Assembly (NCBI GenBank): GCA_023416275.1
Contig: JAEZIB010000189.1
Coordinates: 1-18,734 of the forward strand
Length of the DNA stretch: 18,734 nt
Direction of reading: 5' to 3'
DNA from: Bacillota bacterium
GTDB lineage: Bacteria; Bacillota; Clostridia; Acetivibrionales; DSM-1351
Both the position numbers and the translations under genes were made by a program. Under the pieces are notes generated by a model. It was not told the DNA's origin. It ran no database searches and saw only the letters and a program-made list of their open reading frames with translations. Below are positions 8,031 to 16,092 of this stretch, piece after piece. Positions within the stretch are counted from its first letter, which is position 1, and the number at the start of each line of letters is the position of its first letter.

Positions 8031-9056
8031 ATGACACAGACAATCAGAATCAGAAGAGGTACAAAAAGTGAACTTATTAACTACGGAGCTCTTGAGCTTG
8101 CCGAATTAGGCCTATGTACCGACACCCAAGAGGTATACGTAGGTGATGGTGTCTTAAATCATTTAGTTGGAGCTGCAATGCAAGGTACTTTAGCAAACAG
8201 ACCTAAGCCAGGTACACGTGGAAGGTTTTATTTTGTTGACTCAGGTGAGGGTGAGCATATACTTTATTTTGATGACGGTAAAGAGTGGCATAAGCTTACT
8301 GCAACATCATTAATCGACCTCAAAGGAACCTTGGATGACATTGAAGATGGTGTAAACTACAAAAAGGTAAAATCAGAGGATATCACAGATGGACATGTAA
8401 ACAAAGTATCAGATGGTAAAAATGCTAAAACTGCAGCTGAAATAAAAGAGCATATTGAAAACCCTGAAATACATAGAAAAATTAATGATGCAGGAACAGG
8501 TGCAGAGGATCTTTGGTCTGCAGAGAAAACAAAACTTGAGATATTTAATGCAATTAGGGGATTAGATTGGCAGGATAGTGTAAGAACAAAGAATCTAAAG
8601 GTTGTTCCTCAAAATCCTCAGCTTCATGACAGGTATTTGATACCAGCTGATGCAGAAGGAATCTTTAGTGGTAAAGAAGGACAAATAGCTGATTGGAATG
8701 GCTCAAACTGGGATTTCTACTCACCATTAACAGGCTGGGCAGTATATGTTGAAGATGAAAACAAAAACTACACATATAGTGCTTCTGGAAAGTGGGTTAT
8801 AACTGGCGGAGCTAATCAGACAGTTGAAACACATGGAGGACTTGTAGGTGGAGGATCTGGTGACATTATACCTCTAGCAGTAGGTCAAGGAAATGGTATA
8901 ACAGTAAGTGAAAAAGAAGTGTCAGTGAAGGCTTATCAAGGTATTATCGCAGATGTTAATGGAGTAAGCGTTAATATTGACAATAATTCTATTGTATTTG
9001 ATGAAGACAATGGTTATTCATTAGTAGTAGGAATAATTGATGGAGGCTCATTCTAA
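8031..9056 (+). CDS. Phage tail-fibre-like protein (Mtd-N-like and DUF2793-like domains)
   Basis: 341 residues, no signal peptide or membrane helix. Residues ~3-45 (IRIRRGTKSEL...TDTQEVYVGDG) match the beta-prism N-terminal domain seen in phage tropism determinants and tail fibres. Residues ~58-90 form a short beta unit. Residues ~180-260 (QNPQLHDRYLIPADAEG, DWNGSNWDFYSPLTGW) resemble DUF2793, common in phage tail proteins. The last ~70 residues (GNGITVSEKEVSVKA..NGVSVNI) look like a fibre shaft repeat. Such proteins normally trimerise on a virion, yet no phage genes are nearby. The next gene starts one base after the stop, with its ribosome binding site inside this gene's end. Possible roles: non-virion surface binding protein, domesticated fibre or phage remnant; not resolved by sequence. 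Confidence 0.8.
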   Translation: MTQTIRIRRGTKSELINYGALELAELGLCTDTQEVYVGDGVLNHLVGAAMQGTLANRPKPGTRGRFYFVDSGEGEHILYFDDGKEWHKLTATSLIDLKGTLDDIEDGVNYKKVKSEDITDGHVNKVSDGKNAKTAAEIKEHIENPEIHRKINDAGTGAEDLWSAEKTKLEIFNAIRGLDWQDSVRTKNLKVVPQNPQLHDRYLIPADAEGIFSGKEGQIADWNGSNWDFYSPLTGWAVYVEDENKNYTYSASGKWVITGGANQTVETHGGLVGGGSGDIIPLAVGQGNGITVSEKEVSVKAYQGIIADVNGVSVNIDNNSIVFDEDNGYSLVVGIIDGGSF

Positions 9057-9057
9057 G

Positions 9058-9297
9058 GTGACAAATAAGGATAAGCATCACAGAACCTTGATATGTATAA
9101 GAAGAGGAACTCAATCAGAACTGTTTGATTGCCAATTGGAAATTGGTGAGCTAGGCTTTACAACTGATACACATAAGTTATTTATTGGCTCTAGCATAGG
9201 TAATTTACAGCTGGCTGTCGGTAAACCGGTAAAAAAAACACCTAACAAAAATAATCATAGGCACAAAAAGTGTAAAGAATTATCCAGTGGTATATAG
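9058..9297 (+). CDS. Small orphan Mtd-N-like domain protein with basic tail
   Basis: 79 residues. Residues ~10-55 (CIRRGTQSELFDCQLEIGELGFTTDTHKLFIG is the core region, read in two parts) repeat the N-terminal domain of the preceding protein, keeping IRRGT-SEL, ELG, TDT and the final Gly-rich turn. No shaft or receptor domain follows; instead the C-terminus is a Lys/His-rich tail. GTG start at 9058 chosen because GGAGG (9042-9046), inside the upstream gene's last codons, is 11 bases before it; the upstream in-frame TTG lacks a ribosome binding site. This geometry implies translational coupling to the fibre-like protein. It may be a subunit partner or a decayed duplicate. Confidence 0.65.
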   Translation: MTNKDKHHRTLICIRRGTQSELFDCQLEIGELGFTTDTHKLFIGSSIGNLQLAVGKPVKKTPNKNNHRHKKCKELSSGI

Positions 9298-9352
9298 TTA
9301 AGTGCTTTTTAAATCAAAAAAATGCAAATTAATAAAATTAGGAGTGATATGA

Positions 9353-12300
9353 ATGAACAGGTTGAGCAGGATGATAAGCATTCTGATTATGATATTATTT
9401 CTATCGGTGAATATATTGACACCGTTAGGTAGTATCAACGCAATGGAGGCTCAAACTCTTGATAATTCGATAGTTGCTTCCAGCAATTGGCTCAAATTAG
9501 CCCAAAATTCAGACGGCTCATGGGGTGCAGATGATAGTTCAAAATTTAGAATTACCTCAAAGGTTGTTGAAAGTCTATCATCATTTAACTTAATAGCTGA
9601 AAGTAAAGAAAAAGGAATTACATGGCTAAAGAATAATATACCTCAAAATAATACTGATATTGCCAGGTATGTTGTAATTGACGAGCTAGCAGAACAAAAA
9701 TGGATAACGCAGATTTTAAATAGTCAGGCAGAATATGGTGGATGGGGTTCAAAAAGCGATGGACCTTCAGATAATGTAACTACTTGCCTAACAGCAAGCT
9801 ATTTGCTAGGAGATAGTATAAGTCTTAATAAGGTCACAAAAGCTGCATATAATTTATTGTCTGCTCAAAATGAAAATGGCAGTTGGGGTATGGTAAAGGG
9901 AGAGAATACTGGAAGTGTAGTAATAACCGGAATGGTGAGGTCTTTTCTTGTAAAATATCAAAGCTTAGTCAGATGTAATATGTCCGCAGAGCTAGAAATG
10001 GCAGCTAAATGGTTAGTGTCAAATAGAATGCCGGATGGTGGATGGGGAACTTCTGAAGCTACATATATGGCTTATATGGGACTAAAGGCAGATAAACCTG
10101 AAATAGTAAAAAATATTCCAGACTATTTTATAGGTAAGCAAATTTCTAATGGAAGTTGGGATAGCAATCCTTATCAAACAGCTCTTGTTCTTGATTTGCT
10201 ATCAAAGGAAAAAGTTGAATCAAATGTTAGTATTAATGATATCAAGTTGTTTTTAGGTGAACAAGTGAAAAATACATTTGATTCGGGAAACACAGTTGAA
10301 ATTGTACCAGTTTATTCTGGACGGAATATTTATCCGTATGCAACAGTTATCACAACAGAAGGAAATAGAATAAACCTTACTAAAAATAACATTGGCGGGT
10401 ATTCATGGAATTGCGGAATGAATAAAGCTGGAACTTATAAAGCTGAGATTGTTTTAAAAGATAGCCAGGGACAGATTAAGGCTATAAGTACCAAGGATTT
10501 TGTAATAAAACCTGTAATGGAAATATCTGAATGTGAAATAGATATAACTCCAGGTGCAAGTCTAGTTAATAAGCCTATTAAACCAATAATTGATTTATAT
10601 GTAAAATGCAGAGCAACTAATGTGGATAAGCCTGTATATGTTAATTGTAGTGTTATCAGTCCTGAAGGAAATGAAATTTATTCTAAACAGATAACCTCAG
10701 TTTTAAAAATAGGTGAAAATAATATAGCAATTGGAAGCTTTTCTCCTGTTGTAACTGCAAAGGCTGCATATACAGTTAAAACTGTCCTGTCATATGATGG
10801 AAAAGAGATTTGTCAAAGAAGTGAATATTTTCATATACTTGAGCAAATTGATTCCACTTACACTACCAATCAAGATTTTGACAGAGGAACTTTAAAAGGT
10901 GTAAATCATGAAGAGGTACCAGATCAGTTACAATTAAACAAATATGCTGAAGTTTTTCCGTATATATGGATTGCCAATGCAGGGGAAAGTACTGTGTCAA
11001 AGATTGACACACGAACAGGAAAAGAAGTAGGACGGTATGCTACAGGTGTTGGTGGAAACCCTTCACGGACAGCTGTTGATAAGGATGGAAATTGCTGGGT
11101 TGGAAACAGGGCGATAGGAACTGTTGTAAAAATAGCAATGACTGGTGGTATTGATAGAAACGGAAATGGTAAAATTGATACCTCAAGCGATTTAAATGGC
11201 AATGGTGTAATTGATTCCAATGAAATTCTACCTTGGGGTCAGGATGAAGCTATACTGGCAAGTACTGCAGTTGGTAATAGCAAAGATTGTATTCCGAGAG
11301 CATTGGCTATCGATAGAAAAGGAAGAATTTGGGTTGGTTTATGGAATGAGAAAAGATTTGTTGTGTTAGATCCTAATGATGGTAAATACACAGGTGTTTC
11401 AGTTAATGTATATGCTACGCCATACGGAGCGACAATCGATAAAGATGGTTTTTTATGGACATCAGGACGTGGCACAGGAAATGTCATCGATAAAGTTGAT
11501 ACCAATAACAATACTTTTGTAGGAACTTATGACATTGGAGCAGGTCCATATGGCATAGTTGTTGATAAAAAAGGAATTGTTTGGATAGCTTCATATGAAC
11601 AAAGTGTTCTTGTCAGATTTGATCCTGCTACAAATAAATATACACATCATAGAGGAAATGGAGCTAATGGCAGAGGTGTTGGTGTAGATCGTGATGGGAA
11701 TATATGGGTAGCATATTCGGGTAATAACTGGGTTGATAAATTTGATTCAAATGGTAACTATATAGCTTCGACAGGAAGCCTAGCTTCTTATGGCGGTGTA
11801 GGACCAATAGGAATAGGCATAGATAGTGAAGGTTATGTTTGGGCAACCTGCCAGACATCAAACAATACCGTTAAGATTGATTCATCAGCAAAGGTTGTTG
11901 GTGTATATAAGGTAGGTGCTGGTCCTTATACATATAGTGATATGACAGGCTTTAATTTACAGAATGTTACTGCACATGAAGGTACATGGACGGTAACCTA
12001 TGATGGAGGCAAAGAGGAATGTACATGGTCAAAGGTCTCATGGTTAGCAAATGAACCTGATAAAACAGGTATAAAGGTAAGAGTTAAAGGTGCAAATCAA
12101 GTTGAAGAACTAGCTTCAAAGCCCTTTGCCGATATATCAAATGGAGCACCAATTGTAAATGTAAGCGGAAGGTTTCTAATGATTGAAGCAAAATTAAGTA
12201 CTGCAAGCGCTGAAAGCCCTAAATTGATGGAGCTTAAAATAGAAGGAAAAGAAGGTATTCTTTTAGCTGATGCAGGTGATGACATTACTGTACAGGCAGC

Positions 12301-14029
12301 ACAGGGAGAACTCTCAGCAAATGTTACACTTGATGGTTCTGGCTCAATAGACCCTGATGGAAATAAGCTTACATACAAATGGAGTTGGACTAATGGAAAT
12401 GATATTTGTACAGCTGAAGGAGTACAGCCTACAATTAATTTGCCAATAGGTACTACTGAGGTTAAGCTTGTTGTAAATAATGGCTTTAGAGATTCGGTTG
12501 CTGACACTCTACTTGTTTCAGTAGTTGAAAACAATATACCATTGGATATACCTCAAATACCACAAAATTTCAAAGCACAAGTGGATTCGGGTACACAAGT
12601 AAGCCTTACATGGTTACCTTCTCAATATGCATCATATTATGAGCTTGAAATTGATGGAGAGCTTATTAACAATAAGGACAATACTTCATATGTGCATATC
12701 GGCCTTACTCCTGGAAGTTCACATAAATATAAGGTCAGAGCTATAAATTCAAAGGGAGCCAGTGAGTGGTCAGAATTACTAACAGTATCTTTAAATAACT
12801 ATGCTGATGAGATTGACAGAATACTGAAACTGGTTGAAGCCATGCTGCCTAATCTAAAGAATACTGACATCATCCAAAAAGCACAGGAATTACTTGATAG
12901 TGCTATAAATTTAATGCCAAAGGTCAGTGAAGGCCCTGTAAAAGCTTCTTTGGCTGCAAGAATACAAAAAGCTCAGGACGCTATTAACGTAGCTGACATA
13001 GATGTGAAGCTAACAATATTGGAAAATATGCTACCTAATATTAGTACATTGGATCCAATTAAAACATCTTTAGAGCAAATACAGATGGAGGTTAACGGAT
13101 TACCGATAAGGTTAGATGAAGCCAAAAAGGCATTCCAAATCAGAATAGATGATATATATAAACGTTTTTCAAATTCATGGTATACAAAACCATTTATGGA
13201 ATCTGCAAAAAGTAAAGCCGCTGTTCTTTATTCAGATGAAAAAATCTATGCTATTGGTGGTATTGTTAGTTCAAATGTATATTCTGATGAAATAGAAATG
13301 TTTGATACTAATACGAACAATAAGTGGGTAATACTAACCAAAATGCCTGGTGGGGCAAGACAGGGTATGACAGCAGCTTCTGTTGATGGAAAGATATATA
13401 TTATGGGTGGAAAGCAAGGCTCAACGATTTTAAAGACTGTAGAGGTATATAATACAAATACAAATACGTGGGAAGAGAATAAAGCTGATATGCTAACGGC
13501 AAGACAAGGAGCAGTTTGTGCAGTTGTAGACGGAAAAATATATGTTATAGGAGGAGCTAGTTCATCAAAGTACTTCAAAACAGTAGAGGTATATGATCCA
13601 GCTACAAATACATGGTCTGCTAAAAAATCTATGGCTATTGCAAGGGATACTGCTGGCGTAGCTGTAATTGACAATAAAATCTATGTTGTTGGCGGATATA
13701 AGGGCAACAGTATTTATCTTAATGATGTTGAGGCATATGATCCTGCTCAAGATATTTGGGAAACTAAGGCACCAATGAATACTGCAAGACGTGCCCTTGG
13801 AGTTTGTCAGGTAAATGGACTCATCTATGCAATTGGAGGATTAAATATAGACGGTGATCTTAATACTGTAGAAGTATATAACCCATCAACAAATGAATGG
13901 CTGACAAAGAAAGAAATGACTATGAATAGAAGTTATTTAAGTGCAGTATCCGTTAAGGGTTCTTTATATGGAATTGGAGGAACTAATAACGGAGATCCAG
14001 TAAATACAGTTGAACAATTTATACCATAA
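9353..14029 (+). CDS. Giant secreted modular protein: toroid repeats, Vgb-like propeller, PKD, FN3, Kelch
   Basis: 1558 residues with a Sec signal peptide (cleavage near SINA-30) and no wall anchor, SLH or dockerin seen. Order: ~40-290 alpha-toroid of the prenyltransferase/terpene-cyclase-like type with recurring G-SWG or GGWG turns (near 56, 131, 176, 231, 267); ~295-500 two Ig-like beta regions; ~535-865 a virginiamycin-B-lyase/NHL-type propeller, interrupted at 601-624 by a Ca-loop-like DxNGNGxID pair; ~880-968 beta-sandwich; ~972-1062 PKD (DAGDDITVQ, GSGSIDPDGNKLTY); ~1068-1148 FN3; ~1150-1273 helical segment; ~1280-1558 six Kelch units (repeated KIYxxGG, VExYxPxxNxW). Terpene-cyclase catalytic DxDD is absent, so a binding role is likelier than catalysis. 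AGGAG eight bases before the ATG. 55 bases after the small fibre-domain gene without a terminator, so probably one operon. Likely a surface or extracellular adhesin or scaffold. Confidence 0.85.
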   Translation: MNRLSRMISILIMILFLSVNILTPLGSINAMEAQTLDNSIVASSNWLKLAQNSDGSWGADDSSKFRITSKVVESLSSFNLIAESKEKGITWLKNNIPQNNTDIARYVVIDELAEQKWITQILNSQAEYGGWGSKSDGPSDNVTTCLTASYLLGDSISLNKVTKAAYNLLSAQNENGSWGMVKGENTGSVVITGMVRSFLVKYQSLVRCNMSAELEMAAKWLVSNRMPDGGWGTSEATYMAYMGLKADKPEIVKNIPDYFIGKQISNGSWDSNPYQTALVLDLLSKEKVESNVSINDIKLFLGEQVKNTFDSGNTVEIVPVYSGRNIYPYATVITTEGNRINLTKNNIGGYSWNCGMNKAGTYKAEIVLKDSQGQIKAISTKDFVIKPVMEISECEIDITPGASLVNKPIKPIIDLYVKCRATNVDKPVYVNCSVISPEGNEIYSKQITSVLKIGENNIAIGSFSPVVTAKAAYTVKTVLSYDGKEICQRSEYFHILEQIDSTYTTNQDFDRGTLKGVNHEEVPDQLQLNKYAEVFPYIWIANAGESTVSKIDTRTGKEVGRYATGVGGNPSRTAVDKDGNCWVGNRAIGTVVKIAMTGGIDRNGNGKIDTSSDLNGNGVIDSNEILPWGQDEAILASTAVGNSKDCIPRALAIDRKGRIWVGLWNEKRFVVLDPNDGKYTGVSVNVYATPYGATIDKDGFLWTSGRGTGNVIDKVDTNNNTFVGTYDIGAGPYGIVVDKKGIVWIASYEQSVLVRFDPATNKYTHHRGNGANGRGVGVDRDGNIWVAYSGNNWVDKFDSNGNYIASTGSLASYGGVGPIGIGIDSEGYVWATCQTSNNTVKIDSSAKVVGVYKVGAGPYTYSDMTGFNLQNVTAHEGTWTVTYDGGKEECTWSKVSWLANEPDKTGIKVRVKGANQVEELASKPFADISNGAPIVNVSGRFLMIEAKLSTASAESPKLMELKIEGKEGILLADAGDDITVQAAQGELSANVTLDGSGSIDPDGNKLTYKWSWTNGNDICTAEGVQPTINLPIGTTEVKLVVNNGFRDSVADTLLVSVVENNIPLDIPQIPQNFKAQVDSGTQVSLTWLPSQYASYYELEIDGELINNKDNTSYVHIGLTPGSSHKYKVRAINSKGASEWSELLTVSLNNYADEIDRILKLVEAMLPNLKNTDIIQKAQELLDSAINLMPKVSEGPVKASLAARIQKAQDAINVADIDVKLTILENMLPNISTLDPIKTSLEQIQMEVNGLPIRLDEAKKAFQIRIDDIYKRFSNSWYTKPFMESAKSKAAVLYSDEKIYAIGGIVSSNVYSDEIEMFDTNTNNKWVILTKMPGGARQGMTAASVDGKIYIMGGKQGSTILKTVEVYNTNTNTWEENKADMLTARQGAVCAVVDGKIYVIGGASSSKYFKTVEVYDPATNTWSAKKSMAIARDTAGVAVIDNKIYVVGGYKGNSIYLNDVEAYDPAQDIWETKAPMNTARRALGVCQVNGLIYAIGGLNIDGDLNTVEVYNPSTNEWLTKKEMTMNRSYLSAVSVKGSLYGIGGTNNGDPVNTVEQFIP

Positions 14030-14047
14030 ACTCAGAAAGAGATGCAA

Positions 14048-14086
14048 AAAGACCGTAAACAGTGTAAAAGACTGTTTACGGTCTTT
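14048..14086. terminator. Bidirectional-type hairpin terminator after the giant gene
   Basis: Perfect 16-bp stem AAAGACCGTAAACAGT / ACTGTTTACGGTCTTT with a 7-base loop, directly after the operon's stop codon. The terminal T run (TTT) is short and belongs to the stem; A-rich bases on the other side would give a T run on the minus strand. Confidence 0.75.
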
Positions 14087-14187
14087 AATGCTGTTATGAA
14101 CATAATTGATTAGCTTATATAATCAAGATATAATAAATCTATCTTACATAATTGAAAAATAATGTAAATTTTGGAGGGCAGCGAGAT

Positions 14188-14712
14188 ATGAAAGCATTGA
14201 CAAAAGTGCTGTATATTCTATTCTTGTCTATTCTTATTTTGAACGGGTGCAGCAAAACAAACAATGTTGATGTAGAAAAGGTGAATAATTCAACTAACAC
14301 CCCAAAATTAAATAGTCAAGCAACGGATATGGCAAGAGAACTTGAAAAAAATGAATATTATTATGAGCCAAATGAATCTATAATAGAAGGTATACTAATA
14401 ACCAGGTTATACTATGGACGTCCAAATTATGGTGAAAATCCTGAAACGGACGAAAAGGAATATCCTTTCATTTTACAGCTGGATAATCCAATCAAAATAT
14501 TTCCGCAAGAAGGAGATACGGAAAATACGACTATAGAAGATATTAAAGAGGTACAAATAGCATCAATGAATGATGATACATTAAATATCTTAAAGAAGTC
14601 AAAAAATAAACGTATTAAAATTCAAGGTACATTTTTTTCATCATTTACAGGGCACCATCACACTGATGTTTTACTTGCAGCAACAAAGATATTAGATGTA
14701 GATGGTAAATAA
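14188..14712 (+). CDS. DUF4431-like lipoprotein
   Basis: 174 residues. Lipoprotein signal peptide with lipobox LNGC (Cys at ~20), so it is expected on the outer face of the membrane. A disordered, polar linker (~22-60) leads to a domain (~65-174) with YYGRPNYGENPETDEKEYPFIL, LDNPIKIF and the telling TGHHHTDVLL near the end, matching DUF4431 (function unknown). Start ATG 14188 has GGAGG ten bases upstream; an in-frame start at 14152 lacks one. The gene stands alone between the terminator at 14048-14086 and the long non-coding region downstream; no clear terminator follows it. The family call rests on motif memory, not on a search. Confidence 0.75.
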   Translation: MKALTKVLYILFLSILILNGCSKTNNVDVEKVNNSTNTPKLNSQATDMARELEKNEYYYEPNESIIEGILITRLYYGRPNYGENPETDEKEYPFILQLDNPIKIFPQEGDTENTTIEDIKEVQIASMNDDTLNILKKSKNKRIKIQGTFFSSFTGHHHTDVLLAATKILDVDGK

Positions 14713-14780
14713 TTAAAAATGGTTTTCTGTACATATAACTGTATAACAATACGTTCCTTTGGGGGATATGTAGTTTTTTA

Positions 14781-14852
14781 GTTAGTAATTCAACTTTCCT
14801 AGTTAAAAATCGTAGGTGTTAAACTTATCAATGGAAAGTTGGGTTAGTAATT
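14781..14852. repeat. 51-bp inverted-repeat unit flanked by 10-bp direct repeats
   Basis: CAACTTTCC (14791-14799) and GGAAAGTTG (14833-14841) are perfect inverted 9-mers around a 33-base core. GTTAGTAATT occurs immediately before (14781-14790) and again one base after (14843-14852). The layout is that of a tiny insertion with a target duplication, though chance in AT-rich DNA or a hairpin operator is possible. Confidence 0.45.
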
Positions 14853-14901
14853 AGTTAATGTAAATTAATTTTCTAATATAATACAAATATGGAATTAAGA
14901 A

Positions 14902-14910
14902 TGCTATAAT
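14902..14910 (+). promoter_or_regulatory. Candidate extended -10 promoter element
   Basis: TGCTATAAT is a perfect TGnTATAAT extended -10 box. The matching -35 region (about 14882-14887, TACAAA) is poor. Transcription from here would begin near 14917 and give about 200 bases up to the hairpin at 15082-15119, or a ~360-base leader for the DivIVA-like gene. Confidence 0.35.
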
Positions 14911-14916
14911 ATAATA

Positions 14917-15274
14917 AAAATAATTTGTTTGGTTTAATTTCTACACTTGCTGTTCAATGAATCATTCCGAAAGTAGAACTTGTGGGTTAGAACCAATGAA
15001 TAGCATATAGCAGATGGAAATAGCAGCAGCTTACAGTAAATATACTATAATCTAAAGAGATGGGGCTGGAGGTTAGTTTGCAAAATGCGAAGTTTAAATA
15101 TCGTTCTCTTCGCATTTTTGGGCAATCCTTTATACAAATATGGTGCGTTTTCGAGCCACGAAAATCACAAGTGGTTTTTGGCGGTGTGCTTAGAATAGAA
15201 CTGTCTAAGAGGCGGCGTGCCTCCACGGGATATGTACCAAAATTTTCTGCCCCAATGGGGCGTGGGAGGTTAAT
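14917..15274 (+). ncRNA. Candidate structured leader or small RNA before the DivIVA-like gene
   Basis: No credible gene occupies this stretch, and its 3' half is more GC-rich and hairpin-dense than the surrounding spacers. Elements in order: terminator-like hairpin 15082-15119; TTTTCG/CGAAAA (15148-15164), which overlaps and excludes AGCCAC/GTGGTT (15154-15176) followed by T's; CTTAGA/TCTAAG (15189-15209); GAGGC/GCCTC (15209-15223); GCCCC/GGGGC (15249-15261), just three bases before the Shine-Dalgarno. Mutually exclusive stems and stacked terminators suggest regulation, but it matches no riboswitch class I recognise. The RNA may end at 15119 as an independent small RNA, or read on into the gene. 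Confidence 0.4.
15082..15119 (+). terminator. Intrinsic terminator within the non-coding region
   Basis: AAAATGCGAAG (15082-15092) pairs perfectly with CTTCGCATTTT (15108-15118) around a 15-base loop, and the T run TTTTT ends at 15119. It lies ~155 bases before the DivIVA-like start codon, so it either ends an upstream small RNA or attenuates the gene. Confidence 0.7.
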
Positions 15275-15706
15275 ATGGCAGGTGAGAAAATGTTTTCTAC
15301 TTCTCTTTTCGGCTTTAAGAAAAGGGACGTTAATTCTTATTTGGAAAAAATGAACAAAGAATATGAGGAGAAAATAAGGAATAAAGAGAAAGAAATTGCT
15401 GATATTAAGGCGCAGTATCGAGACATAAAGAGCAAGTACGATGAGCTTAACTCAAATATCAATCAATTGCAAGAAGATAGAAAGAAAATAGCAAATGCTA
15501 TCATTACAGCTCAGGAAAAAGCAGAAGCAATAATAGATGAAGCTAGACGACAGGCAATTGATGAAAAGAAAAAGCTTGAGCAGCAGGTGGAAGAGGAAAA
15601 AGAGAAGCTTGTGGATATTAAACAGGAACTCAAGGGATTAAAAGTTGAGGTTGTGGACAAGCTAAAAAAGTATGAGGGTGAGCTTTCAAATATCATTGAA
15701 GAATAG
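15275..15706 (+). CDS. DivIVA-domain coiled-coil protein
   Basis: 143 residues. The N-terminus FSTSLFGFKKRDVNSYLEKMNKEYEEKI follows the DivIVA pattern (F-x-x-x-x-x-GY/F-x-x-x-D-V-x-x-F/Y-L) that targets curved membrane, then nearly the whole rest (~25-143) is a charged heptad coiled coil. It is shorter than classical DivIVA and lacks a C-terminal domain. Related proteins recruit partners at division sites or poles; the specific partner cannot be told here. GGGAGG (15264-15269) is five bases before the ATG, and a GCCCC/GGGGC hairpin sits just ahead of it, which may tune ribosome access. The gene stands alone, far from any division cluster. Confidence 0.8.
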   Translation: MAGEKMFSTSLFGFKKRDVNSYLEKMNKEYEEKIRNKEKEIADIKAQYRDIKSKYDELNSNINQLQEDRKKIANAIITAQEKAEAIIDEARRQAIDEKKKLEQQVEEEKEKLVDIKQELKGLKVEVVDKLKKYEGELSNIIEE

Positions 15707-16092
15707 ACAGAAATTAACAAAAAATGTTGGCAAGCTGAAATTATTACGTAGCAAATATATAAATGTATACTAAAAGAGTAGAGAAATATTTCTCAAAATC
15801 ATTAGACATCAAAAGAATAAGTACTTGAATAATTAGGCAAACTAATTTATAATTTATCTAATAGTTTTGTAATTTTTGTTAATCTTTTTGGTTATATTAT
15901 TATATATTGAAAGCTATTTATTATAATTATCTTAAGAGCTACAGCTTCAAAGACTTATGTTGTACTACAAAAATACTAGCGTATCTTTCAAAGCAGATGT
16001 TATCCACTGAAGGTATTTTGCCAAATTTTGTGAACAATTGAGCGTGGGAGATCAAAAGCTAGTGTACTTTATACATGATATATAGAAAATGC
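15707..16092. other. Long AT-rich spacer before the T-box leader
   Basis: No gene seen. A perfect 14-bp palindrome GAGAAATATTTCTC lies at 15781-15794. TTGTTA (15876-15881) with an AT-rich -10-like stretch about 17 bases later is a weak promoter candidate. No clear terminator for the DivIVA-like gene and no convincing promoter immediately before the T-box could be found. Confidence 0.4.

Noticed and set aside
8031..9297. Diversity-generating retroelement target (Mtd-like)
   Set aside because: Only the N-terminal domain is shared with Mtd. No C-type lectin variable repeat, template repeat or reverse transcriptase is seen.
11153..11224. Dockerin domain in the giant protein
   Set aside because: The DxNGNGxID pair looks dockerin-like, but it is a short insertion inside a propeller without the full two 22-residue segments and helix spacing.
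10924..13750. Minus-strand open frames inside the 1558-residue gene
   Set aside because: They lie opposite repeat-rich coding sequence, have no ribosome binding sites and show no domain motifs; shadows of the real gene.
14987..15226. Minus-strand 79-residue frame
   Set aside because: No ribosome binding site or motif; it covers the structured non-coding region.
15060..15353. Plus-strand 97-residue frame overlapping the DivIVA-like start
   Set aside because: It runs through terminator and hairpin sequence, has no family resemblance, and overlaps a better-supported gene in another frame.
15998..16008. DnaA-box-like TTATCCACT
   Set aside because: A single 8 of 9 match with no cluster or unwinding element; expected by chance.
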